From contig NZ_JAKMCR010000002.1 of NCBI RefSeq assembly GCF_022662175.1, positions 310,001 to 374,000 of the forward strand: DNA of 64,000 nt, read 5' to 3'. The notes beneath the pieces are model-generated. The model did not search any database. It had not been told where the DNA came from and saw nothing but the letters and a program-made list of their open reading frames with translations. This DNA is from Aestuariivivens marinum. GTDB lineage: Bacteria; Bacteroidota; Bacteroidia; Flavobacteriales; Flavobacteriaceae. A program made the translations under genes and the position numbers. This document shows, one piece after another, positions 46,056-55,475 of this stretch (within the stretch, counting starts at the first letter, position 1; each line of letters starts with the position of its first letter).

Positions 46056-47715
46056 AAACCTAAAACATATTGTCCTATTATTAATCGTTATTATTGCTAT
46101 TAACTATATAAGCAGTACGATTTATAAGCGTTTCGATTTAACTCAGGATTCAAGGTACACCCTTAGCGAGGCCACACTTAACATTATTAGTAATGTTGAA
46201 TCACCCATTGAAATCGATATCTTTTTGGATGGTAACGATTTTCCTTCAGAATTTAGGCGCTTACAAAATGAAACACAACAACTACTCGAAGAGTTTTCAG
46301 CAAAAAACAAAAATATTATTTTTAAGTTTATCGATCCACTTGAAAACGAAACCAACAGAGATCAAAATATCCAAGCCCTTACCCAACGTGGATTGACTCC
46401 TATGCAATTAAGCGTACAGGAAAACGGGAAAGCTTCACAAGCTATTATTTTTCCATGGGCATTGGCCAGTTATAATGGAATAACCGTAAGCATTCCTTTA
46501 ATAAAGAATAAAATTGGAGCTTCACAACAAGAGTTGGTTAGTGGTTCGGTTCAACATTTAGAATATGCCTTCGCCGATGGCTTTAGCAAGCTAACACAGC
46601 CTAAACATCTTAAAATAGCCATTTTAAAGGGCAACGGACAATTAAAAGATCAATATATCGCGGACTTTGCCAAAAAGCTAGGGGAATACTATTACCTCGC
46701 CAAATTTACTTTAGACAGTGTGGCATCGAACCCACAAAAAACACTAAAGGATTTGGAAACGTTCGACCTAATAATCAATGCCAAACCTACTGAAGCGTTT
46801 ACAGAAGAAGAAAAACTGGTTTTGGACCAATATACCATGAACGGAGGCAAAAGCCTTTGGCTTATAGATGCTATAGCTATAGAAAAGGATAGTTTAATGA
46901 ACGATAGCGGAAGCAACTTCGCTGTAGGAAGGGATTTAAACCTTACCGATTTTCTTTTTAAGTACGGCGTACGCATAAACCCTATAATTGTTAGTGACCT
47001 ATACTCGTCCCGAATTATGTTGGCAACGGGAAGTGGTAACGATACACAATTTCTACCTCTACAATGGACCTACTCACCTCTCGCAGCTGCAAATCCCAAC
47101 CATCCAATTACCAATAATTTAAACTTGGTTAAGTTCGATTTTGCTAATCAGATAGACACTTTGAAAAATAATGTAAATAAGACCATTTTATTACAAACTT
47201 CAAAGTTTACACGATTGGAAGGTGTTCCAAAGGAAATTAGTTTAGAAAAAGCTACTCAAAAGCCAGACCCTTCTTTATATAACAAGGGCAATCAAAACCT
47301 TGCCGTACTTTTAGAAGGGAAGTTTACCTCAGTTTATAATAATCGCATCAAGCCCTTTAAAATTAGTGAAGAAAAATCCAATAGTATCGCAACCAAAATG
47401 ATTGTTATTGCCGATGGCGATGTTATAAAAAATGAAATTGACCGAAATGGTCCTTTGGCTTTGGATTTTGACCGTTCCAGTAACCAAACCGTAGGTAACA
47501 AGGAATTTTTATTGAATGCTGTAAATTACTTATTGGATGATGACGGACTTATAAACATTCGAACTAAGGAAATAGCCGTTTCATTCCTGGATCATGAAAA
47601 AATAGCCAAAGAAAAAACCAAGTGGCAACTCTTGAACATCGTATTACCATTGGTCTTATTGGCTATATTTGGTTTTGCTTTTAATTACTTCAGAAAGAAA
47701 AAGTATATGGCTTGA
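46048..47715 (+). CDS. gldG: Gliding motility-associated ABC transporter substrate-binding protein GldG
   Basis: A 555-residue protein with one helix near the N-terminus, a large extracytoplasmic domain (DUF4350-like, with KRFDLTQDSRYTLSEAT, typical of GldG) and a C-terminal helix before a basic tail (FRKKKYMA). I choose TTG at 46048, giving an N-terminus close to known GldG proteins. An earlier TTG at 46009 lies deep inside the upstream gene. It partners GldF. Confidence 0.9.
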   Translation: MNKNLKHIVLLLIVIIAINYISSTIYKRFDLTQDSRYTLSEATLNIISNVESPIEIDIFLDGNDFPSEFRRLQNETQQLLEEFSAKNKNIIFKFIDPLENETNRDQNIQALTQRGLTPMQLSVQENGKASQAIIFPWALASYNGITVSIPLIKNKIGASQQELVSGSVQHLEYAFADGFSKLTQPKHLKIAILKGNGQLKDQYIADFAKKLGEYYYLAKFTLDSVASNPQKTLKDLETFDLIINAKPTEAFTEEEKLVLDQYTMNGGKSLWLIDAIAIEKDSLMNDSGSNFAVGRDLNLTDFLFKYGVRINPIIVSDLYSSRIMLATGSGNDTQFLPLQWTYSPLAAANPNHPITNNLNLVKFDFANQIDTLKNNVNKTILLQTSKFTRLEGVPKEISLEKATQKPDPSLYNKGNQNLAVLLEGKFTSVYNNRIKPFKISEEKSNSIATKMIVIADGDVIKNEIDRNGPLALDFDRSSNQTVGNKEFLLNAVNYLLDDDGLINIRTKEIAVSFLDHEKIAKEKTKWQLLNIVLPLVLLAIFGFAFNYFRKKKYMA

Positions 47716-47798
47716 ATGTTGATAAGTTTGTTTCCAATATTAGACGGTATCGAATATATTTGTAGATAGCTTTTAAAATTAAAATATCTTATATATAA

Positions 47799-48917
47799 AT
47801 GAAATTTATTGTATCTAGCACCTATTTGTTAAAGCAATTACAAACCTTAGGTGGTGTAATCAACAACTCAAATACCTTACCTATTTTAGACAACTTCCTG
47901 TTTGAATTGGAACAATCCAAACTTACGGTTTCGGCTAGTGATTTAGAAACAACAATGTCCTCTACCCTAGATGTGGAAAGTGATAGCAAAGGTAGTATAG
48001 CCATTCCAGCACGTTTGCTTTTAGATACCTTAAAAACCTTTCCAGAACAGCCTTTAACCTTTATTGTAGAGGACAATAATACTATTGAAATTAGTTCCAG
48101 TCATGGCAAGTATGCATTGGCCTATGCAGATGGCAATGAGTTTCCAAAAGCCATTTCATTAGAAGACGCCAGTAAGACTTTGGTATTGGGTGATGTATTG
48201 GCTACGGCAATAAGTAAAACCATTTTTGCTGCTGGAAATGACGATTTACGGCCAGTAATGAGTGGTGTCTTTTTCCAATTTTCAACCCAAGGGCTGACCT
48301 TTGTGGCTACAGATGCCCATAAGTTGGTAAAATATACTCGTGAAGATATTAGGGCTAATCAGGTAGCTGAGTTTATTATGCCTAAAAAACCCCTAAATCT
48401 TTTAAAAGGTATTTTGGCAGGTAGTGAAGAAGAAGTAACCATTGAATATAACGATTCGAATGCTAAATTCACTTTCGAAAACTCAGAATTAATATGTCGT
48501 TTAATTGATGGTAAATATCCTAATTATGAAGCTGTTATTCCAAGAGAAAACCCAAATAAATTAACCATTGCACGCAACCAATTTTTAAATTCTGTGCGTA
48601 GAGTTAGTATTTTCTCTAACAAGACCACACACCAAATCCGATTAAAAATTGCTGGTGCAGAACTTAATATTTCTGCAGAAGATATTGATTACAGCAATAA
48701 AGCAGAGGAACGCCTTACTTGCGATTACCAAGGAGACGATATGCAAATTGGATTTAATTCCAGATTTTTGACGGAAATGTTAAACAATTTAAATTCCAAC
48801 GATGTACAGTTGGAAATGAGCTTACCCAACAGGGCTGGTATTTTAACACCAATTGATGGACTGGATGAAGGTGAACTAATAACCATGTTGGTAATGCCCG
48901 TAATGCTGAATTCATAG
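47799..48917 (+). CDS. dnaN: DNA polymerase III beta subunit (sliding clamp)
   Basis: A 372-residue clamp with three repeated domains. It begins MKFIVSSTYLLKQLQTLGGV and ends LVMPVMLN, as expected for DnaN. It encircles DNA as a dimer and tethers the polymerase. It is not next to dnaA or the origin here; 83 bases separate it from gldG. A strong terminator follows. Confidence 0.97.
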   Translation: MKFIVSSTYLLKQLQTLGGVINNSNTLPILDNFLFELEQSKLTVSASDLETTMSSTLDVESDSKGSIAIPARLLLDTLKTFPEQPLTFIVEDNNTIEISSSHGKYALAYADGNEFPKAISLEDASKTLVLGDVLATAISKTIFAAGNDDLRPVMSGVFFQFSTQGLTFVATDAHKLVKYTREDIRANQVAEFIMPKKPLNLLKGILAGSEEEVTIEYNDSNAKFTFENSELICRLIDGKYPNYEAVIPRENPNKLTIARNQFLNSVRRVSIFSNKTTHQIRLKIAGAELNISAEDIDYSNKAEERLTCDYQGDDMQIGFNSRFLTEMLNNLNSNDVQLEMSLPNRAGILTPIDGLDEGELITMLVMPVMLNS

Positions 48918-48949
48918 AAAAGTTTATCCTAATCTATTAATGTTAATAA

Positions 48950-48978
48950 AAAACGCTCACCTTTAGTGAGCGTTTTTG
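48950..48978 (+). terminator. Terminator of dnaN
   Basis: AAAAACGCTCAC and GTGAGCGTTTTT form a perfect 12-bp stem with a 5-base loop, ending in a T run. Being symmetrical it can also serve the convergent DUF4870 gene. Confidence 0.87.
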
Positions 48979-48999
48979 CTTATCTCATACTAACTAAAA

Positions 49000-49338
49000 C
49001 TAACTAATAAAATTAAGAGACAAGGGGTATGTTGGTGTTTCTCCTTTACTTGCTTTTAAGGCATTGACTATTGGAAACACAACAGATATTATTCCTAAAA
49101 CTATAAGTCCTACAATACCCAAACCTAAAAATAAAATTAACGGGATGCATAATAAGCAGTACACTATTAAACTTAATTGAAAGTTTATTATGTTTTTACC
49201 GTGCGTATCCATTTGATATATCTTTTCCTTTTGTGTTAGCCACAAAATTAAAGGCAATAACAGGCTACCAAAACCTATGACTAATGTAATTAATTGGCTT
49301 AAATGGGTTATAACTATAAGTTGATTATCTTCTCTCAT
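49000..49338 (-). CDS. DUF4870 membrane protein (second copy)
   Basis: A 112-residue protein with three membrane helices and the DUF4870 core (MDTHGKNIINFQLSLIVY). It is shorter than the paralogue at 30401. It is convergent with dnaN. Its function is unknown. Confidence 0.87.
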   Translation of the reverse strand: MREDNQLIVITHLSQLITLVIGFGSLLLPLILWLTQKEKIYQMDTHGKNIINFQLSLIVYCLLCIPLILFLGLGIVGLIVLGIISVVFPIVNALKASKGETPTYPLSLNFIS

Positions 49339-49486
49339 GATACTTTATTTTGATTGACACTTATATGACGCAACCCTTGATAGATTGTTACAAAAAAATA
49401 AATATTTCTGAAGATTATAATCCAATTTGGAAACAGATATTAGATTTTGATTGTTGAATTGAATTCAGCATGAAGAACCACCAAAC

Positions 49487-51520
49487 TTAAGGTGTCTTAC
49501 TCAACAAGGCTTGAAACCTTGGTTCATCTTTTAAAGAGTGAAATTTAATATCCTGCGCTAATCCCCAAAAGAAAAGTCCTTGACCACCAACTTCATAATC
49601 TTTTTCCAACCAGTTTAAGGCGTTATCAACATCGCCTAAACCCATATAAATCGTTGCAATCATATATGGAGGCACATACGTTAATTCATTCTTATTCAAT
49701 TGGTATTCCAATATTTTTTGAGCCTTTTCGGTTTCTCCTATCATACCATAGCAATAACCCAGCATCCAATTGGTATGGGATGCCACACTACGTGAGGTGT
49801 AAAGTTGTATCGCCTCATCATATTTACCCAAAGCAGAAAGGTTTGAGGCTTTCATCCAAATTAACATATTGTCGTTTGGAAATCGCTTTAGGGATTCGTC
49901 CATTAAGTTGACAGCCTTTTGGTATTCTCCTAAATAATAATAAGTCTGCGCCATATCTCCTATATACTTCGTCGATAAGGGATCCAATTTTAGCACCTTA
50001 TTAAAGTTTTCTTCCATTAACTCCAAATTACCTTCGAAAGTGTATATCCAAGCTAATTTGTTATAGGCTCCCACATAACTAGGGTTTATTTCAATAGCTT
50101 TTTTTAAGTAAAGTAGAGCGGTTTCTTTTTCATATTTGTAATAGCTAATAGCTCCTAAAGCTCCAAAAGTACCACCGTCGTTAGAGTTAATGGCCAATGC
50201 TTTTAAAGCTGGTGTTGAGGCCAATTCCACCATTTTTTTTGGTGATTCCCTTCCCCAAAAAATATATTCCAAATAGGTTTCTGCTACACCAACATAGGCC
50301 CTACAGAACTGTGGATCTATATCTATTGCCTTTTTAAATAAGTCTTCCGCTTTTTTCAATTCCTCAACTTTACCGCCCCCTCTATGTAAAAATTTTTGAG
50401 CCTCCTTAAAAACGGCATATGCTTCAGGATTATTTGTTGGTTCGTTATTTAAACGCAACTGCTCTGTATCACTCAATGTTATTTTTAACGCATTGGCTAT
50501 ATCTCTGGAAACGTCACTCTGAATTTTAAATATCTGAACCAAGGTATTATCATAATTTTCAGCCCATAAGTTTTTGTTACTGGAAGCATCGACCAAATTA
50601 GCATTAATACGTACCTGGTTTCGATCTACCCTTACACTGCCTTCCAATATATAATTAACCCCTAATTCCTTGGCTATATCCTTAAGCGGTTTATCTGTAT
50701 CCTTATAATGCATTGCCGAAGCCCTTGAAATTACTTGAATGTGCTGAATTTTAGATAAATGTGTTATTAAATCCTCTGTTATACCATCGGCAAAGCTATC
50801 CGATTCATTATCATTATTCATATCATTAAAAGGAAGCACTGCCAATGTTGGTTCCTTTAACTCGTATACCGCACCCCTATTCATAATAAAATAGGTAAGC
50901 ACCAAAATGGTTAACGATAAAACACCAAGGGCATAAAGGCTTTTTTTTCGGTAGTTTTTATAAATTTCATCATCTTTGGGTTTCGTTTTTCCTTCAAGTT
51001 TATTTTTATCTGGAACAACCAGATTGTTATTGGTCACTGCGAAAATAGGAATAACCTTATTGACATTCTTAAAATCGACAGCATCAATAAATTGAGTAGA
51101 AATGTCTTTTTGATTTCTAATTTGGTCATTTACCCTGTCTGAAATCAAAATACTTCCAGGAACAGCTAAAGACTCTATTCTTGAGGCAATATTAACCGCA
51201 TCTCCAATTATGTCCGACTCCGTTCTAATGATATCTCCAACGTGAACCCCAATCCTAACAGGTATAGCGGGTGCTTCCTGAAAGGCTTTCTGCATTTCAA
51301 TACCACATTTAATGGCTTCAACAGAGCTTCTAAAGGTACTTAAAGCACCATCACCATAATATTGAATGAGCTCTCCATTATAGCGTGCGGTAACATTATT
51401 GAATATCTCTCGGTGCTTCTTTCTTATAAGTATGGCCTCTTCCTCATCGTTTTGCATTAAGGACGTATAACCTTCTATATCAGTAAACATAATTGCAACG
51501 AGTTGTCTGTGCTGTGACAT
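49487..51520 (-). CDS. Membrane class III nucleotide cyclase with TolB-like and TPR domains
   Basis: A 677-residue protein. The N-terminal cyclase domain (1 to about 165) holds metal ligands Asp14 (FTDIEGYTS) and Asp57 (YYGDGALSTF), and the transition-state Asn110 and Arg114 (GDAVNIASRIE), so catalysis is plausible. The adenine-selecting Lys is replaced by Gln53, while Asp107 is kept. A membrane helix (about 195-213) is followed by a TolB/FlgO-like domain (about 222-350, TLAVLPFNDM) and TPRs to the end. The product could be cAMP or cGMP. It diverges, with a 121-base gap, from a regulator with a cyclic-nucleotide-binding domain, a likely target. Confidence 0.9.
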   Translation of the reverse strand: MSQHRQLVAIMFTDIEGYTSLMQNDEEEAILIRKKHREIFNNVTARYNGELIQYYGDGALSTFRSSVEAIKCGIEMQKAFQEAPAIPVRIGVHVGDIIRTESDIIGDAVNIASRIESLAVPGSILISDRVNDQIRNQKDISTQFIDAVDFKNVNKVIPIFAVTNNNLVVPDKNKLEGKTKPKDDEIYKNYRKKSLYALGVLSLTILVLTYFIMNRGAVYELKEPTLAVLPFNDMNNDNESDSFADGITEDLITHLSKIQHIQVISRASAMHYKDTDKPLKDIAKELGVNYILEGSVRVDRNQVRINANLVDASSNKNLWAENYDNTLVQIFKIQSDVSRDIANALKITLSDTEQLRLNNEPTNNPEAYAVFKEAQKFLHRGGGKVEELKKAEDLFKKAIDIDPQFCRAYVGVAETYLEYIFWGRESPKKMVELASTPALKALAINSNDGGTFGALGAISYYKYEKETALLYLKKAIEINPSYVGAYNKLAWIYTFEGNLELMEENFNKVLKLDPLSTKYIGDMAQTYYYLGEYQKAVNLMDESLKRFPNDNMLIWMKASNLSALGKYDEAIQLYTSRSVASHTNWMLGYCYGMIGETEKAQKILEYQLNKNELTYVPPYMIATIYMGLGDVDNALNWLEKDYEVGGQGLFFWGLAQDIKFHSLKDEPRFQALLSKTP

Positions 51521-51641
51521 AAATACAATTGAGTTTAAGAACTAAATTAGTCATTTATCTTTAAAAAGCATGCATTTAAAGATCTCAAAGTATTAAATAC
51601 ATATAATAATTTTTATCTTTAACCTAGTCATTAATAGCATT

Positions 51642-53486
51642 ATGTCCAATACAGTAACTAAAGAGCTTATAGAATTTCTTTCTTCAATTCCATTTTTTTC
51701 TGAAGTATCCGAAACGGCTTTACAAAAGCTTAGTGAAAACATTTCTGAAGAAACCTATATTAAAAACGAAAGTATTTTTAAAAAAGGCGATGAAGGGCAT
51801 GCTATGTATGCTATTCGTTCTGGTGCCGTTAAAGTCCATGATAAAGGCCATATATACGACACCTTTACATCGGGTCATTGCTTTGGTGAATATGCCTTGA
51901 TAGATAATGATCCCCGTTCGGCATCTATAACTGCTATTGAAAAAACTAAGGTCTTAAAAATTGAACGGGAACATTTTTTGGATTTAATGAAAAGTGATAG
52001 TGGTTTTTCACAAGGTATTTTGGCGGTTATGATTAAACGGCATAGGGAATTGGACACCATTCAAGAACGCTTGGCAACCTCTAAACTGGCTATAGAACTA
52101 GCCAACAGTAAAATGAACGGACTAATAAACGGAGCCATGGATGCCATCATTATGTTCGACAGTGACTTTAAGATTGTTCTTACCAATGCATCAGCTAACA
52201 AACTCCTTGAGAATAACGATGCACTGCACCGTAACATTCTGTTTTTTTTAGCTGATGAAAGCGCCGGTTTAATTGAAGGTATTGTAAAATCTGAAGCCTC
52301 TAAGGGACTAACCAACAAATACCTGCCCAGCTATATAAAAGTAATTGGTTCTAGTGAAACGGAAACTTTAAATGAAGGTACCATAAGTAAATATGGTAAT
52401 GAAGACAACACCTACTTTACCCTTATTTTAAGAAACATTGAAGACCGTTTAATTGCTGAAGAGACCATATCCTTACTAACCAATAAAACACAATATTTAG
52501 AGGAAGAGATTCAGGAATTGACCAATAGTTATGGTATCATTGCTGAAGACCAAAGTATGAAGTCTGTTTTAAACCTCATACATCAAGTAGCAAAAACAGA
52601 TGCCACGGTTTTAATACAAGGTGAAACGGGTACCGGAAAGGAATTAGTGGCAAGAGCAATCCATAAAGAAAGCAATAGAAATGATAAACCTCTTATACGG
52701 ATTAACTGTGGCGCCATACCAACCAATCTTATTGAAAGTGAATTGTTTGGCCATGAAAAAGGAGCTTTTACTGGGGCTACAGCAAGCCGAAAGGGACGAT
52801 TTTTATTAGCCGACAAAGGCACGATTTTTTTGGATGAGATTGGTGAGTTGCCTTTGGAACTGCAACCTAAGTTACTTAGGGTCATTCAAGAAGGTGAATT
52901 CGACCCCATAGGAAGTTCGGAAACCATCAAAGTAGATGTTAGGATTATTACAGCCACCCATAGGGACTTGTTGGAATTTTCAAAATCTGGAAAATTTAGA
53001 GAAGATCTTTACTACCGTTTAAATGTATTCCCAATTGAAGTCCCCGCCCTAAACAAAAGAGGCAACGATATTGTGCTTATTGCACAAGAAATGATTGATC
53101 GGTTTTCAAAAAAATTAAATAAACCAACTATTCATTTAAATGATACAGATGCTTCATACTTAAAGTCATACCATTGGCCAGGTAATGTACGGGAACTTCA
53201 AAATCTCATTGAACGTGCTGTTATTATATCTAATAATGGTTCTATTAATTGGCAATCAATAATTCCCAATCAGCAACCTAATGTGCAAGTAATAAACGAA
53301 GTGAAGCAAAACCGAATTCTCACCTCAAAGGAGCTGACTGCTTTAGAAAAGGAAAATATTCTAAAGGCTTTAAAACAAACCCGATGGAAAATATCGGGCA
53401 AATTTGGTGCTGCGGAGCTATTACAAATTCCTCCTACAACCCTTGCCTCAAAGATGAAAGTTTTAGGCATTGAAAGACCCATATAA
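51642..53486 (+). CDS. Sigma-54 activator with a cyclic-nucleotide-binding domain and PAS domain
   Basis: A 614-residue enhancer-binding protein. Residues 1 to about 130 form a CRP-like cyclic-nucleotide domain whose phosphate-binding cassette is intact (FGEYALIDNDPRSAS, with Glu83, Arg92 and Ser93). A PAS-like segment follows (about 165-275). The AAA+ domain has Walker A GETGTGKE (327-334), the sigma-54 contact loop GAFTGA (374-379) and WPGNVREL. A Fis-type helix-turn-helix ends the protein. It should turn on RNA polymerase-sigma-54 promoters when a cyclic nucleotide binds. This combination is uncommon. It diverges from a class III cyclase gene. Confidence 0.93.
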   Translation: MSNTVTKELIEFLSSIPFFSEVSETALQKLSENISEETYIKNESIFKKGDEGHAMYAIRSGAVKVHDKGHIYDTFTSGHCFGEYALIDNDPRSASITAIEKTKVLKIEREHFLDLMKSDSGFSQGILAVMIKRHRELDTIQERLATSKLAIELANSKMNGLINGAMDAIIMFDSDFKIVLTNASANKLLENNDALHRNILFFLADESAGLIEGIVKSEASKGLTNKYLPSYIKVIGSSETETLNEGTISKYGNEDNTYFTLILRNIEDRLIAEETISLLTNKTQYLEEEIQELTNSYGIIAEDQSMKSVLNLIHQVAKTDATVLIQGETGTGKELVARAIHKESNRNDKPLIRINCGAIPTNLIESELFGHEKGAFTGATASRKGRFLLADKGTIFLDEIGELPLELQPKLLRVIQEGEFDPIGSSETIKVDVRIITATHRDLLEFSKSGKFREDLYYRLNVFPIEVPALNKRGNDIVLIAQEMIDRFSKKLNKPTIHLNDTDASYLKSYHWPGNVRELQNLIERAVIISNNGSINWQSIIPNQQPNVQVINEVKQNRILTSKELTALEKENILKALKQTRWKISGKFGAAELLQIPPTTLASKMKVLGIERPI

Positions 53487-53534
53487 AATCAGTTTTTTTG
53501 TATTTTGGTAATATAAACAACTAATTTCCAATCC

Positions 53535-54599
53535 ATGAGACACTTCTTCTTCATTTTCGCAATTTTAGCTCTTATGAGTTGTAATAATTTATCTAATACA
53601 AAAACACAACCCAGTGAAAATTTGGATTTATCAACATCGATTAAAGAATACCACAGCTATACTAATCATGATGACCAATATACTGGAGGCATTAAAATGA
53701 TACCTATACAAACGCCTAAGGGTGAATTTAAGGTATGGACCAAACGTATCGGGAACAACCCCACAATAAAAGTACTATTACTGCATGGTGGTCCTGGCAT
53801 GACACATGAACTATACGAATGCTTCGATGGTTACTTTCCGCAGGAAGGCATTGAGTATTATTACTACGACCAACTCGGTTCCTTTTATAGTGACCAACCC
53901 AATGACCTATCATTGTGGGATTTACCCCGATTTGTTGAAGAAGTAGAACAGGTTAGACAAGCCCTAAACCTTAACAAGGATAACTTTTACCTATTGGGCC
54001 AGTCCTGGGGAGGTATTTTAGCTATGGAATATGCCTTAAAATACCAGCAACATTTAAAAGGCTTGATTATTTCCAATATGGTAGCTTCCATCCCAGAATA
54101 CCAAAAATATTCAGATAACGTTCTAGCACCCCAATTACCGCCAGAGGTACTGGAAGAAATTATGATTTATGAAAATAACGAAGATTATGGTAACGAACGC
54201 TATTTAAACCTGGTTATGGAGCATTATTACACCGCACATATCTTAAGAAAACCACTTGACCAATGGCCAAACTCCATTAATAGAGCCATTCACCATGTAA
54301 ACCCTAATGTATATGTTACCATGCAAGGCCCCAGTGAATTTGGGATAAAAGGCGATGCGACATTAAAGGATTGGGACATTAAAGACCAATTGCACAAGAT
54401 AACGGTTCCTACCTTAAGCATAGGTGCAAAATATGACACTATGGATCCAGAGCACATGAAATGGATTTCACAGGAAGTAAAAAACGGACGTTACCTGTAT
54501 TGTGCCAACGGCAGCCATTTATCGCAATACGATGACCAAAAGACGTATTTTGAGGGCCTTATCCGGTTTTTAAAGGATGTAGACACTAATACCTTATAG
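53535..54599 (+). CDS. Proline iminopeptidase-like alpha/beta hydrolase lipoprotein
   Basis: A 354-residue lipoprotein of peptidase family S33. The signal peptide ends at LMSC. The oxyanion motif is LLHGGPGM, the nucleophile Ser is in GQSWGG, and the Asp and His candidates are in KYDTMDPE and NGSHLSQYDD. It should remove N-terminal proline from peptides at the outer or inner membrane surface. It follows the sigma-54 activator by 48 bases on the same strand and may be cotranscribed with it. Confidence 0.9.
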   Translation: MRHFFFIFAILALMSCNNLSNTKTQPSENLDLSTSIKEYHSYTNHDDQYTGGIKMIPIQTPKGEFKVWTKRIGNNPTIKVLLLHGGPGMTHELYECFDGYFPQEGIEYYYYDQLGSFYSDQPNDLSLWDLPRFVEEVEQVRQALNLNKDNFYLLGQSWGGILAMEYALKYQQHLKGLIISNMVASIPEYQKYSDNVLAPQLPPEVLEEIMIYENNEDYGNERYLNLVMEHYYTAHILRKPLDQWPNSINRAIHHVNPNVYVTMQGPSEFGIKGDATLKDWDIKDQLHKITVPTLSIGAKYDTMDPEHMKWISQEVKNGRYLYCANGSHLSQYDDQKTYFEGLIRFLKDVDTNTL

Positions 54600-54645
54600 C
54601 CTAAGTTCTATTCTAATTATATTCCCAAAACAATATTCAGCTCTC

Positions 54646-54696
54646 ACGATATTTCGTTAATATCTTACGATTTATCGTTAATTTATGATTCTTCGT
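54646..54696. promoter_or_regulatory. Three tandem ACGA-N4-TCGT palindromes upstream of the OsmC gene
   Basis: ACGATATTTCGT (54646-54657), ACGATTTATCGT (54667-54678) and ATGATTCTTCGT (54685-54696) are spaced 21 and 18 bases apart, close to two helical turns. They end 128 bases before the OsmC start. Confidence 0.55.
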
Positions 54697-54748
54697 AAAT
54701 ACATTTTGCTTTAAATTAAATTTTAATATTCTGATTTTCAATACTTTA

Positions 54749-54790
54749 AAATGTTTGGCATAGCGTATGCGTTTTCATTGTCAAACATTT
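54749..54790 (+). promoter_or_regulatory. Nested inverted repeats in the OsmC leader
   Basis: AAATGTTTG (54749-54757) pairs with CAAACATTT (54782-54790), enclosing a smaller palindrome, GCATA-GCG-TATGC (54758-54770). It lies about 35 bases before the start codon and could fold in the mRNA or bind a regulator. Confidence 0.4.
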
Positions 54791-54824
54791 AAAAAATCAA
54801 TTAACAAATTAAAATTTAGAAAAC

Positions 54825-55379
54825 ATGATTACAACAGCAAATGTAAAAAACGGAGTAAACGTAGATCAATTAGTAGAAACTATTGGAGCCGTCCAACAAA
54901 ACCCAGAATTAGCCAAATTTGAATTCAGAGCCAAAAACAACTGGATAGATGGAGGTCATTGCGTATCAAGCATTAAAAGTTTTTATGGTGTAGGTCAGGA
55001 AGACACGTCCCGTGAAGAAGCTTTCACTATGGAATGTAGTCACCCCAACGTATTATTAGGGCAAAACGAAGCCGCTACTCCTCCTGAAGTTGTATTACAC
55101 GCTTTAGCTTCTTGTTTAACTGGAGCCATGGTTTATCACGCCGCTGCACATGGTATTAACATTGAAGGTGCCGAATCAAGCATTGACGGTGGTATAGATT
55201 TACAAGGCTTTTTAGGATTAAAAGCAGAAGTTCGAAAAGGTTTTGATGGCATAAAGTTTAAATTAAAAGTTAAATCTGATGCCACAGCAGAGCAACTTGA
55301 AAATTTAGCCAAATTCTCTCCGGTATTCGACATGATTACCAACCCTACCCCTGTTTCAATTGAAATTGAAAAAGCTTAA
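54825..55379 (+). CDS. OsmC family protein
   Basis: A 184-residue member of the OsmC/Ohr family, thiol-dependent proteins that reduce organic peroxides or bind small molecules. The central helix with the reactive Cys is LHALASCLTGAMVYHAA. Other cysteines are in GGHCVSS and TMECSHP. The domain is preceded by an N-terminal extension of about 30 residues. It is probably a cytoplasmic peroxidase. Three tandem palindromes and a structured leader precede it, and a terminator separates it from the PFOR-like gene. Confidence 0.9.
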   Translation: MITTANVKNGVNVDQLVETIGAVQQNPELAKFEFRAKNNWIDGGHCVSSIKSFYGVGQEDTSREEAFTMECSHPNVLLGQNEAATPPEVVLHALASCLTGAMVYHAAAHGINIEGAESSIDGGIDLQGFLGLKAEVRKGFDGIKFKLKVKSDATAEQLENLAKFSPVFDMITNPTPVSIEIEKA

Positions 55380-55386
55380 TTCCTTT

Positions 55387-55420
55387 AAGAAGGCTATTCG
55401 TAATTGGGTAGCCTTCTTCT
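55387..55420 (+). terminator. Terminator of the OsmC gene
   Basis: AAGAAGGCTA and TAGCCTTCTT form a perfect 10-bp stem with a 12-base loop, followed by a T-rich tract. Confidence 0.75.
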
Positions 55421-55475
55421 TCTTATTATTATTGTCCTTATCCTTTTTCACTTTTAAATACCAAAACACTAACAC

